Source: Sedimentisphaerales bacterium
GTDB lineage: Bacteria; Planctomycetota; Phycisphaerae; Sedimentisphaerales; SG8-4
Assembly (NCBI GenBank): GCA_016928975.1
Contig: JAFGJR010000301.1
Location: forward strand, 1-21,757
Direction of reading: 5' to 3'
DNA length: 21,757 nt
Numbering within the stretch: the first letter of the stretch is position 1; every line of letters starts with the position of its first letter. Position numbers and translations under genes: made by a program. Positions 1 through 6,507 of the stretch are shown one piece after another. The notes below the pieces were generated by a model. That model was not told the DNA's origin, ran no database searches, and saw nothing but the letters and a program-made list of their open reading frames with translations.

Positions 1-1
1 C

Positions 2-256
2 GAACTGTCCCGCAAGCAGGTTGCCTCTGTCTTTGATGCCCTTTCCGACCTCATCAAGAAGAACGTGGGCAAGAAAGGGCCGGGCGTATTCGTCGTGCCG
101 GGGTTGATGAAGATCGTTGTGATCCAGAAGCCCGCCGTCAAGGCTCGCATGGGGATCAACCCCTTCACCAAGCAGGAGCAGATGTTTAAGGCCAAGCCTG
201 CCCGCAGGGTTGTCAAGGTGCGTCCGATGAAGGCCCTGAAGGACATGGCGAAGTAA
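2..256 (+). CDS. HU/IHF-family DNA-binding protein, 3' part
   Basis: The reading frame is open from base 2 to a TAA at 254-256 and gives about 84 residues; the start lies left of the window. The residues match the HU fold: a helix (ELSRKQVASVFDALSDLIKK), then the beta-arm region with VFVVPGLMKIVV, and GINPFTKQEQ at the place of the usual GRNPxTGE tip, followed by a basic tail (KPARRVVKVRPMKALKDM). HU proteins bind and bend DNA as nucleoid-associated dimers. The GTG at 65 is an internal codon, because homologous sequence continues upstream of it. The GINPFTK tip with a KPARRVVKVRP tail recalls the planctomycete HU type; that is recollection, not a search result. Confidence 0.85.
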   Translation, partial: ELSRKQVASVFDALSDLIKKNVGKKGPGVFVVPGLMKIVVIQKPAVKARMGINPFTKQEQMFKAKPARRVVKVRPMKALKDMAK

Positions 257-391
257 TCGGTTCACTAATCAAGTTCTGTCGGTTCATTGCGGACAGGGAG
301 TCAAACGGCGGCTTGCGCTGCTCGTTGTAGTAGCCTTTCATTCCCCCGATAACGTATCACCCTTCGAAGGTATTCATGGAAACAGCCACAG

Positions 392-629
392 ATGGAAAAG
401 GACAAACGCGCGTACTTCCTGCCCGACAAGCTCGTGGCTGCCTTTGATAAGGAGGCCAGGAAACAGGGCTGTCTTCATCGCCATGGTCGTCCGCAACGCC
501 ATGGAGGACTTCCACTGCCAGCATCTCTCAGACGAGCAGATGAAGCAGCTCAATCCGTATCTGCCCGCTCCGTTCTCGCCGGCTTATGGGTCTCGTCTGG
601 CCACTCACTCACGTGCTGTCGCAACCTGA
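392..629 (+). pseudogene. frameshifted small gene (or two fused remnants), unknown function
   Basis: An ATG at 392 opens a frame reading MEKDKRAYFLPDKLVAAF then DKEARKQG. Near 465-470 the sensible sequence moves to another frame, AVFIAMVVRNAMEDFHCQH then LSDEQMKQLNP, which stops at 629. In the first frame the residues after the shift are Arg/His/Pro-rich, as expected of a wrong frame. The first part resembles small conserved proteins that I think are common in planctomycetes. The second part could be the start of a different small protein, so this may be either a one-base frameshift or a junction between two gene remnants. There is no good ribosome-binding site before 392. The 3' end overlaps the convergent radical SAM gene by about 25 bases. 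Confidence 0.45.
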
Positions 630-2152
630 GCCTTTTCTTCGCGGCGCTGTAGCGCGAGAACCCTTCGCCTGCGAATTCGCTCGCTGCGCGACAGGCGTTT
701 TCTTTTTTCTGCAGTGGGCTCGTTGGCCGTTGTTTGGCTGACATTCTCGGTCATGATCCGGTCTCTCCTGTTGTTCTGTTGACGCTTGAAGTCTGTATGT
801 GATCTGCAATCCAGACGGATGTTGTTTCTGTACGAGAGGTTGCCCACCAGGGTGATCAGCGGCCTGCGCCAGTGCCACAAGCTGCTCCACACCCGGTGCA
901 AGATGCGCGGTAGGGAATAGAAGCGCCGGTTGCACGAGTTCATTTCCCGGATGACCTCGTCCAGAGACAACTGCTTGTACCGCGCGACCGGGAAAGTCAG
1001 CGTGTAGTACTTCCAGTCCTCGGGGAACTCATCGAGGGGGATGCGGTCCTCCGATCTCATCTGGTCCCACAGGCGTGTGCCGGGCAAGGGCGTCAGAAAC
1101 AGGGCGTTGAGGTTGTCCACGCCGTAGTGGCCGGCCACCTTGGCGATCCTCTTGCCGATGCCCGGTTCGTCCACGTCCAGACCGATGATGAAGGAGCCCG
1201 CGACCAGTATGTTGTGTCGCTGGATGCGCCGCACGGAGGCTCGGAAATCCCGCCCCTTGGCCAGGTTGGATTTCTTGCCGAGTTCCGCGAGGCCTTCCGG
1301 CGAGGGGGATTCAAAGCCGATGAAGACGCCTCTGCATCCGGCCTCTGCGGCCAGTGTCAGGAGTTCCTCATCGTCCGCGAAGTTGATGGTGGCCTGCGCA
1401 ATCCATTCTTTTCGCAGGTTCGCCTGGATCATAGCCTGGAACAGGTCCTTGGCTCGGGCGATGTGTTCGGTGCGAGTGCCGATCAGGTTGTCATCCACGA
1501 TCAGCACAAGTCTCTCTCGAATGGACCGAAACTCCCGCACCACATCCGGAATGGGACGCTGCCGGTAGCGGGTCCCGTTGAACGCCGTCACGCTGCAGAA
1601 GATGCAATTCAATGGACAGCCGCGCGTGGTCTGGATGGCACCGAAGGCGTACCCGCCGGCCAGCAGGTCATGCCGGGCGAGCGGGACCGCGTTGAGATCG
1701 GCGAGCCCTCCGTCGTATCGGCGTTTCAGGCTGCCCTGTCGGGCGTCCTCCAGAACCTGCGGCCAGATACCCTCGGCCTCTCCCGTAACCACCGAGTCCA
1801 CGCGTTCCGCGACTTCGTCGAAGCACATGGTGGCGTGAATGCCCCCCATCACAATGGGCACCCCCAGAGCTCTGAAGTGAGCGGCCACCTCGTAGGCCCG
1901 GTTTGCCTGTGAGGTGAAAGCGGTAATGCCCACCAGATCCGGCCGAGGCATGGCCGCGTAGTCCGGCACGCCGAGGTTCTCGTCCAAGATGGAGATTTCC
2001 CACTCTGGCGGGGTCAGACCCGCCAGGACCAGCAGGCTGAGTGGTTTCCAGACGCGGTAGCGGTTCCAGCGGCTTTCCTTGATATGAGTCAGGCTGACCA
2101 GCGGGTTGGACGGATTGATCAGATAAAGGCGAATGTGGTGCTCCTTGTACAC
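605..2152 (-). CDS. B12-binding-domain radical SAM protein (BchE-like), downstream cassette
   Basis: About 515 residues. The N-terminal ~130 residues look like a cobalamin-binding Rossmann domain (IRLYLINPSNP at the start, then PDLVGITAFTSQ and VPIVMGGIHATM). The radical SAM core follows, with the [4Fe-4S] cysteines in RGCPLNCIFCSV near residues 177-185, VLIVDDN, GVFIGFES and SFIIGLDVD. Such proteins use a 5'-deoxyadenosyl radical, often with cobalamin, for methylations or ring rearrangements; the substrate is unknown here. I start it at GTG 2152, just before the conserved first strand, with a moderate GAGAAG seven bases upstream; the frame stays open to a GTG at 2206. The last ~50 residues are a very basic tail (KRKRLSRSERIRRRR) beginning at an internal ATG (754) that has its own AGGAG. 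Likely co-transcribed with the HesB-like and MpsC-like genes upstream. Confidence 0.8.
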   Translation of the reverse strand: MYKEHHIRLYLINPSNPLVSLTHIKESRWNRYRVWKPLSLLVLAGLTPPEWEISILDENLGVPDYAAMPRPDLVGITAFTSQANRAYEVAAHFRALGVPIVMGGIHATMCFDEVAERVDSVVTGEAEGIWPQVLEDARQGSLKRRYDGGLADLNAVPLARHDLLAGGYAFGAIQTTRGCPLNCIFCSVTAFNGTRYRQRPIPDVVREFRSIRERLVLIVDDNLIGTRTEHIARAKDLFQAMIQANLRKEWIAQATINFADDEELLTLAAEAGCRGVFIGFESPSPEGLAELGKKSNLAKGRDFRASVRRIQRHNILVAGSFIIGLDVDEPGIGKRIAKVAGHYGVDNLNALFLTPLPGTRLWDQMRSEDRIPLDEFPEDWKYYTLTFPVARYKQLSLDEVIREMNSCNRRFYSLPRILHRVWSSLWHWRRPLITLVGNLSYRNNIRLDCRSHTDFKRQQNNRRDRIMTENVSQTTANEPTAEKRKRLSRSERIRRRRVLALQRREEKAQVATARE

Positions 2153-2245
2153 GCCGAGACTTCTCGATTGTCGGTCTGCCGGTGCCCCGCCGAAGCAAGC
2201 TCGCACGACTGACAGCGAGCGTCATGCCGGGGCGTCTCTGTGCAG

Positions 2246-2509
2246 TCAGTGCAGCCTCAGTCGGGGCCCCAAACTGGTTTCCTCTATATCCAGCGTGGCG
2301 TTGGTCATCGCTAGCGAGGCCGCTTCGTCCAGGAGCAGGACCATCCTGCCCTGGTAAATGATGGCCGTGTCGGCGGGGCGAGCATGATCCACGGAAAGCT
2401 TCCATCCGCCCGGCCTGCCCGTGAATCTCATTGCCTCATGCTCGCCAGCTTTTTTGTGGGCCAGTTTCAGCGTCAGTCGTTCCCGTGCGCCAGGCGTTAC
2501 GGTCAACAT
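2246..2509 (-). CDS. HesB/IscA-like small protein lacking the cysteines
   Basis: 87 residues, ATG at 2509 with GGAG eight bases upstream (GGAGAATGACGC-ATG). The order of strands and the ending (AIIYQGRMVLLLDEAASLAM, then LDIEETSLGPRLRL) resemble the HesB/IscA A-type iron-sulfur carrier fold. A-type carriers bind a cluster with one Cys in the middle and a CxC near the C-terminus; this protein has no cysteine at all, so it cannot bind a cluster in the usual way. It sits between an MpsC-like gene (118 bases upstream) and a radical SAM gene (93 bases downstream from its chosen start). An accessory or structural role next to an Fe-S enzyme is possible but is inference. The family assignment is from fold-like pattern only. 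Confidence 0.55.
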   Translation of the reverse strand: MLTVTPGARERLTLKLAHKKAGEHEAMRFTGRPGGWKLSVDHARPADTAIIYQGRMVLLLDEAASLAMTNATLDIEETSLGPRLRLH

Positions 2510-2627
2510 GCGTCATTCTCCAGTGAGGTGCGTTTTTGCAGAACGCACGTTCCTTGTGGGCATCTGGACTCCTCATAACAGTCTTGATCCCCTTCTTGCA
2601 GACGTCCACTCCCGTTGCGGTCTCAGG

Positions 2628-3041
2628 TCACGCGTCGCCCGGTCCGCCGCTCCAGGTTTGCATCTTGACCCGCTCGGCAAGCAGGAATACCTGGACGACG
2701 GTGCCTGTCATCAACACTTCCACCGCCGTGCCGGTGGTCCTCTCGATCCCTGTTGTTGCCTCACGTACCCTAATCCCGGTGATTCTCTCGATCTCCCGTC
2801 GCATCGGTTCCGAGGCGCTGGTGAACAGTTGTCGGTGAAGCTCCTGCAGTTGAGCGGCACCTGCCGGGTTCCTGGCCATGGCCATCTCGGCCGGCGACAA
2901 GGCGCCGCGCAGCGTGATTACCAAGGTGTCTTCACTGAGGGCCACACTCACCGACTTGGGCAAGTGGCCCGTCCTCTGTTTCTCAAACGCGATCGCCACT
3001 TCGGCAATCTGTCGCGCCATGATTGAATCGGACTCGTCCAT
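2628..3041 (-). CDS. MpsC-like (DUF2294) protein 1
   Basis: 137 residues from ATG 3041 (MDESDSIMARQIAEVAIAFE). An in-frame extension to 3146 translates the leader RNA, so I reject the longer start. The layout is that of DUF2294, now named MpsC after a proposed role in a Na+-translocating, membrane-potential-generating system: a helix ending in FEKQRTGHLPKSV, a strand DTLVITLRGALSPAE, a long helix LQELHRQLFTSASEPMRREIERITG, then C-terminal beta strands. No membrane segment is visible, so it is probably cytosolic. It is closely similar to the protein at 5861-6280 and less so to the one at 6917-7306. Its start codon lies 48 bases past the poly-U of the leader RNA. The ribosome-binding site is weak (GAGAAGCGAG). 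The biochemical function is unknown to me. Confidence 0.75.
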   Translation of the reverse strand: MDESDSIMARQIAEVAIAFEKQRTGHLPKSVSVALSEDTLVITLRGALSPAEMAMARNPAGAAQLQELHRQLFTSASEPMRREIERITGIRVREATTGIERTTGTAVEVLMTGTVVQVFLLAERVKMQTWSGGPGDA

Positions 3042-3088
3042 CAGTCTCGCTTCTCGTGGCGGTCGCCGCACCGCGTCACCGCAGGAAC

Positions 3089-3137
3089 AAAAAAACGACG
3101 TGGCGAAACACCCTGAAGTGTTCAACCACGTCGGCTT
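3089..3137 (-). terminator. intrinsic terminator inside leader copy 1
   Basis: On the minus strand AAGCCGACGTGG pairs with the downstream CCACGTCG, with an inner stem GAACAC/GTGTTT, followed by seven T. It stands upstream of the gene it precedes (ATG 3041), so it would act as an attenuator, not as an end-of-operon terminator. Confidence 0.8.
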
Positions 3138-3236
3138 ACTCTGCAACGGGCCTGTCGCCGCAGCGACTTGCCCTTCATCTAGTCATCCGACAGGCCTGAT
3201 CTACATCAGCCTCGGGGTCCAACCGGACCCCGACGG
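3089..3236 (-). ncRNA. structured leader RNA, copy 1 (riboswitch-like attenuator)
   Basis: Read on the minus strand from about 3236. A hairpin GGGGTCC/GGACCCC (3231-3214) comes first. The core starts with GTCGG at 3191-3187, then ATGACTAGATGAA. A GGGC/GCCC stem carrying the hairpin GTCGC-TGCG-GCGAC follows, then GTTGCAGAGTAAG, then CCGAC (3134-3130), which can close the core by pairing with GTCGG. CCGAC is also part of the 5' arm of an intrinsic terminator ending in seven U (3095-3089). The other two copies keep the unpaired bases and change paired bases in a compensatory way. The RNA lies between a promoter and the MpsC-like gene 1, so a cis-regulatory role is likely. The class is unknown to me. 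Confidence 0.8.
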
Positions 3237-3242
3237 TATTTC

Positions 3243-3270
3243 ATTCTACCGCGCGGAGCCAAGAAAGCAA
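3243..3270 (-). promoter_or_regulatory. promoter of leader copy 1
   Basis: -35 TTGCTT (3270-3265), 16-bp spacer, -10 TAGAAT (3248-3243). The same -35 hexamer recurs at the same distance from the other two leader copies. Transcript start expected near 3236. Confidence 0.65.
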
Positions 3271-3346
3271 GGAGATGCTCAGGCCCTCGTCGGCCGCGTC
3301 ATTGGTACGGCGGACGGCATCAGGCCTGTCCACTGCCCGTCTTGCC

Positions 3347-3547
3347 TCAGCCAGGCACGAAGGTCCTCGACCACCACGTCGAAGTGGCATTGCACTCCAT
3401 ACATCTGCCATCTGGCTTAAATTTCTGGCTGGAACAATCATTGTTGCGACAGCCGACAGCACCGCACTGCTCACATCGGTAGACAAGACTGTTACAGGGG
3501 ATGGCGGTGCGCCCCTGTCGTCGCTGACCTGAACACTTCTTCACCAT
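3347..3547 (-). CDS. small zinc-ribbon protein
   Basis: 66 residues from ATG 3547, which has a near-perfect Shine-Dalgarno (AGGAGGT, six bases upstream); this fixes the start although the frame is open further up. The protein begins MVKKCSGQ and contains CNSLVYRCEQCGAVGCRNND followed by CSS...GRCMEC. The two CxxC pairs (CEQC and CMEC) with further Cys between them indicate a zinc-binding ribbon. I recall similar small Cys-rich proteins of unknown role in other bacteria. It follows the truncated host-attachment gene on the same strand and ends just before the promoter of leader copy 1, so it is probably the last gene of the csrA operon. The ending TSTWWSRTFVPG looks less conserved. Confidence 0.65.
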   Translation of the reverse strand: MVKKCSGQRRQGRTAIPCNSLVYRCEQCGAVGCRNNDCSSQKFKPDGRCMECNATSTWWSRTFVPG

Positions 3548-3712
3548 GCGCGCACCTCCTGTCCGCCGTGCGTTCGCATGAGTGCCTCGCATTCGGCGAA
3601 CGCCCGTCCCAGCTTTGCGTTCTCCCTCACGATGCCGCCAGGTTCATGGGGTCCTGCCCGTGATTCCCGTCCGGCAGTTGTGCACATGACCGCAACTCCT
3701 GATGACTGTCGC

Positions 3713-4000
3713 TCATCGCTCCTGGGCGGCCGCGACCAGTCTGCGAATCATCGGGTGTTTCGCCAGTTGACCGGCCTTGAGACCCATGAGATTGCCCTGG
3801 AGTTCCTCCAGGTGTCCCCTCAGCAATCCGGATGAGTCCTTGCGGAGGATACCGAGCATGCGCGGGGGCGCAAATACAACCCAATGATCGATCCTGTGCT
3901 CCTCGGCTTTGCCACGCAGCCACTCTACGATCGCATCCGAGAAACGCCGCTCCTGCTCCTCGACGTAGTGCGTCGTGCCGGCCTGGGTCATCGGCCGCAT
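3713..4000 (-). CDS. host-attachment-type (baeRF-like) protein, N-terminally shortened
   Basis: 95 residues from ATG 4000 (AGGA six bases upstream). The segment EEQERRFSDAIVEWLRGKAE followed by IDHWVVFAPPRMLGILRK matches the C-terminal half of the family called protein required for attachment to host cells, which is related to bacterial eRF1-like (baeRF) domains. Full members are about 140-150 residues and begin with a WILVADR-type strand. That half is missing: upstream in the same frame there are only ten sense codons before the start and then the stop of the radical SAM gene 45 bases away. It may be a decayed remnant or a short functional domain. Same-strand, tight spacing suggests co-transcription with the radical SAM gene. 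Confidence 0.6.
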   Translation of the reverse strand: MRPMTQAGTTHYVEEQERRFSDAIVEWLRGKAEEHRIDHWVVFAPPRMLGILRKDSSGLLRGHLEELQGNLMGLKAGQLAKHPMIRRLVAAAQER

Positions 4001-4045
4001 GTTGTCCTGCTGTGGCAGCGTATTCTCAAAGGTGTCCGTGCTCGC

Positions 4046-5584
4046 TCACAGCGACAACGCCACTTGTCGGAAGTGGTGGCCGATGATGGCCAGGCTCATG
4101 GCCTCCGCGAAGGCGCGCCGATGAAACAGGGCGCTTTGACTGAGAAACTTCCAGTACTCGCGGCGCCCGCGGTGCCAGACACCCATGATCCACAGCGATC
4201 TGAGGAACGCTTTGATGTCGCTCCACGAAGTGTGGAAGCGGGGACCCTGCGGACGGTACTCCGAAAGAAACTCCCGGATCCGCCGGTAGTACATGCTCGG
4301 ACTGTACAGTCGCTTGACCAGCGAGCGATAGCCTTCGACCAGCAGCTCGCGGTCCAGCTTTGGCACGAAATTGAGGGTGGTGGTCATGTTGTTGCCGCTG
4401 GGATGACTCAGAAGGCGGCCCTCTCTCTGGAGCCGCGAGAAGAGCTGCGTCCCAGGCAGGGCCTGCAGCAGTCCGACCATGGCCGTCACCACGCCGGCTT
4501 CCTGGATGAACTTGATCTGCTGCTCGAAGATGCTCGGTTTGTCACTGTCGAAGCCGACGATAAACCCGCCCATCACCTCCATGCCCGCCTTCTGGATGGT
4601 CTTCACCGAGGCGACAAGGTCTCGCTGCGTGTTCTGGGCCTTGGCGCATTCGAGGAGGCCTTCCTCCTGCGGCGTTTCGATGCCAACGAATAGTTTCTTG
4701 AAGCCCGCCTCGACCATCAGGGCGAGAAGCTCGGGGTCGTCAGCCACATTAAGCGACGCCTCGGTCGTGAACTGCATCGCCACTCCCCGCCGCCGGTTCC
4801 AGGCGATCAGCTCTCGAAGGAACTCCTTCACCTTGACCTTGTTGCCGATGAAGTTGTCGTCGACGATGAACACTGGGGCCTTCCAGCCGGCGTCAACGAG
4901 GCTCTCCAGTTCGCGAATCATCTGCGCGGGCGTTTTGGTCCGCGGCACACGGCCGTTCATGATGATGATGTCGCAGAACTCGCAGTTAAACGGGCAGCCC
5001 CGTGAGAACTGAACGGGCATGGTGGCATATTGCTTGAGCTGAATCAGGTCCCACCGGGGTACGGGGGTGTGGGTCAGGTCCGGCCTTTCCTCGCACCGAT
5101 AGAACTGCTTCAAGTCGCCGGAGGTCATGTCCGCAATGAGTGCGGGCATGAGGTTTTCCGCCTCCCCGAGGACGAAGTGCTTCACCTCGGGGAACTGCTC
5201 GTGTCCCGTGGTAAAGAGCGGCCCGCCGGCGATGATCGTCTTGCCCTTCTCGTTGCACCGGGCAATGATTTTTCGGGCCGACTCGGCCTGCACGAGCATC
5301 GCGGAGATGAAGACGTAGTCGGCCCAGTCGATTTCGTCGTCGGTGAGGCGGCCGGCGTTCAGGTCGACGAGCCTGAGGTTCCACTCGCGCGGCAGCATGG
5401 CCGCCACGGTGAGCAGCCCAAGAGGCGGAAACGCCGCCTTCTTGGAGATGAAATGCAGAACGTGCTTGTAGCTCCAGAAAGTGTCGGGGGTGGAGGGGGA
5501 GACAAGCAAGATCTTCGCCGTTTGTCTGCCTCCACCAGCAGCGATGGGTGCCAGATGCTCTTCGACTTCAACTGCAATCGGCAT
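4046..5584 (-). CDS. B12-binding-domain radical SAM protein with DUF4070, upstream cassette
   Basis: About 512 residues from ATG 5584, which has GAGGT ten bases upstream; the open frame to 5686 overlaps csrA and is rejected. The N-terminal cobalamin-type domain starts with AKILLVSPSTPDTFWSYKHV. The radical SAM cysteines are in SRGCPFNCEFCDI near residues 194-202, followed by GRVPRTKTPAQMI, VFIVDDNFIGN, KLFVGIETP and GGFIVGFDSD. The C-terminal region (from about LQALPGTQLF) is the DUF4070 part found in several lipid- or pigment-modifying radical SAM enzymes such as hopanoid methylases. The substrate here cannot be told. It follows csrA by 35 bases and is a distant paralogue of the radical SAM gene at 605-2152. 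Confidence 0.85.
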   Translation of the reverse strand: MPIAVEVEEHLAPIAAGGGRQTAKILLVSPSTPDTFWSYKHVLHFISKKAAFPPLGLLTVAAMLPREWNLRLVDLNAGRLTDDEIDWADYVFISAMLVQAESARKIIARCNEKGKTIIAGGPLFTTGHEQFPEVKHFVLGEAENLMPALIADMTSGDLKQFYRCEERPDLTHTPVPRWDLIQLKQYATMPVQFSRGCPFNCEFCDIIIMNGRVPRTKTPAQMIRELESLVDAGWKAPVFIVDDNFIGNKVKVKEFLRELIAWNRRRGVAMQFTTEASLNVADDPELLALMVEAGFKKLFVGIETPQEEGLLECAKAQNTQRDLVASVKTIQKAGMEVMGGFIVGFDSDKPSIFEQQIKFIQEAGVVTAMVGLLQALPGTQLFSRLQREGRLLSHPSGNNMTTTLNFVPKLDRELLVEGYRSLVKRLYSPSMYYRRIREFLSEYRPQGPRFHTSWSDIKAFLRSLWIMGVWHRGRREYWKFLSQSALFHRRAFAEAMSLAIIGHHFRQVALSL

Positions 5585-5619
5585 TCTATCTTTACCTCGA
5601 TTAAGTGGGTCAGGTATTA

Positions 5620-5844
5620 TCAACGAACGACGGCAGGCTCTCCCGTCAGGCCGGCCTGCTCGCTGTTGGCCCTGATCCGTTCCCACACCTCCCAGCGATG
5701 GACGGGCAAGTCCATGCTGGCCTCAAAGCCCAGTTGCACCTTGCCGCCGCGAATCCCGAGCACCGTGATTTTCAGGATACGCTCAAGGGTGTGGGGGCAG
5801 CCGATGACCACCGATTCCTCCGGTTTTCTCGACAAGACCAACAT
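5620..5844 (-). CDS. csrA: carbon storage regulator CsrA
   Basis: 74 residues from ATG 5844, with GGAGG eight bases upstream. CsrA is a dimeric RNA-binding translational regulator that recognises GGA motifs in hairpin loops. The sequence begins MLVLSRKPEESVVIG, continues ITVLGIRGGKVQLGFEA and ends the core with LPVHRWEVWERI, so Leu4 and the RNA-binding Arg of the VHR motif are kept. The segment CPHTLERI enlarges the beta1-beta2 loop by about six residues compared with E. coli CsrA. The C-terminal tail is about eight residues longer. It lies 16 bases after an MpsC-like gene and 35 bases before a radical SAM gene, clearly in one operon under the copy-2 leader. Confidence 0.93.
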   Translation of the reverse strand: MLVLSRKPEESVVIGCPHTLERILKITVLGIRGGKVQLGFEASMDLPVHRWEVWERIRANSEQAGLTGEPAVVR

Positions 5845-5860
5845 GACAGAGCCTCCGTTC

Positions 5861-6280
5861 TCAGGGCGGTTTACCTGCTCCACCCCTGCTCCAGGTGTCT
5901 GCCGGTACGCTGCCGGCGAGCAGGTACACCTGGACCACGGTGCCGGTCGTGAACACCTGCACGACGGTGCCCGTCGTCGTCTCAACCTCCGCGGTCGCTT
6001 CACGTACCTCCACCCCAGTAATACGCTTGATTTCCTGTCGCAGCGATCCGGCGGAGCTGTTGAACAGTTGTTTGTGGAGTTCCTGCACCTGGGCGGCGCC
6101 TGTCGGGCTCCTGGCCAGGGCCTGCTCCGCCGGGGACAGGGCCCCGTGGAGGGTGATGACCAGCGTGTCGTTGTTCAGCACCACAGTCACCGATTTGGGT
6201 ACGCGGCCGGTCCTCTGCTGCTCGAATGCAGTTGCCGCTTCAGCGATCTGCTGCGCCATGGTCGAGTTGAACTTGCTCAT
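5861..6280 (-). CDS. MpsC-like (DUF2294) protein 2
   Basis: 139 residues from ATG 6280; an in-frame GTG directly precedes it. The pattern parallels protein 1: MAQQIAEAATAFEQQRTG, VPKSVTVVLNNDTLVITLHG, LSPAEQALARSPTGAAQV, LRQEIKRITGVEVREAT. The C-terminal strands contain a short tandem repeat, TTGTVVQVF then TTGTVVQVYLL, present in weaker form in protein 1. No signal peptide or membrane segment is visible. It is the first gene after leader copy 2 (poly-U ends 44 bases upstream) and is followed after 16 bases by csrA. The family name MpsC refers to a proposed membrane-potential system; no partner genes of that kind are seen here, so its role is open. Confidence 0.75.
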   Translation of the reverse strand: MSKFNSTMAQQIAEAATAFEQQRTGRVPKSVTVVLNNDTLVITLHGALSPAEQALARSPTGAAQVQELHKQLFNSSAGSLRQEIKRITGVEVREATAEVETTTGTVVQVFTTGTVVQVYLLAGSVPADTWSRGGAGKPP

Positions 6281-6324
6281 CACGTTGGTACCAGAGGGTT
6301 GCGGCCGTGCCGCGCCACCGCAAC

Positions 6325-6374
6325 AAAAAAGCCGACGTGGCGGAATACCCTTGGGTATTCGACCACGTCGGCTT
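6325..6374 (-). terminator. intrinsic terminator inside leader copy 2
   Basis: AAGCCGACGTGG pairs perfectly with CCACGTCGGCTT, extended by GAATACCC/GGGTATTC, and ends in six T. This is the most stable of the three. It lies 44 bases upstream of the MpsC-like 2 start codon and would attenuate that operon. Confidence 0.85.
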
Positions 6375-6472
6375 ACTCTTCAACGGGCCTGCCGCCGTTG
6401 CGACCTGCCCTTCATCCAGTCATCCGACCAGTTCTTATACGTCGTTCTCGGAGTCCGTCTGGACGCCGATGC
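6325..6472 (-). ncRNA. structured leader RNA, copy 2
   Basis: Same plan as copy 1. First hairpin GGCGTCC/GGACTCC (6467-6450, one mismatch). Core GTCGG (6428-6424), ATGACTGGATGAA, GGGC/GCCC stem with inner hairpin GTCGC-AACG-GCGGC, then GTTGAAGAGTAAG and CCGAC (6371-6367). The inner stem differs from copy 1 by a C-G pair becoming a G-U-type pair, and the terminator inner stem is GAATACCC/GGGTATTC instead of GAACAC/GTGTTT, which keeps pairing. It precedes the MpsC-like 2/csrA/radical SAM operon. Confidence 0.8.
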
Positions 6473-6479
6473 CACCTAT

Positions 6480-6507
6480 AGTGTACGACACAGAACGGGA
6501 AAAGCAA
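6480..6507 (-). promoter_or_regulatory. promoter of leader copy 2
   Basis: -35 TTGCTT (6507-6502), 16-bp spacer, -10 TACACT (6485-6480). Distance from -10 to the GTCGG core is 52 bases, identical to copy 1. Confidence 0.6.

Noticed and set aside
2628..3146. N-terminal extension of MpsC-like protein 1 to 3146
   Set aside because: The extension is a translation of the leader RNA and terminator; the family pattern begins at ATG 3041.
5620..6003. 127-residue form of CsrA
   Set aside because: CsrA starts with MLVLSRK at 5844, with GGAGG before it; the upstream part overlaps the MpsC-like gene.
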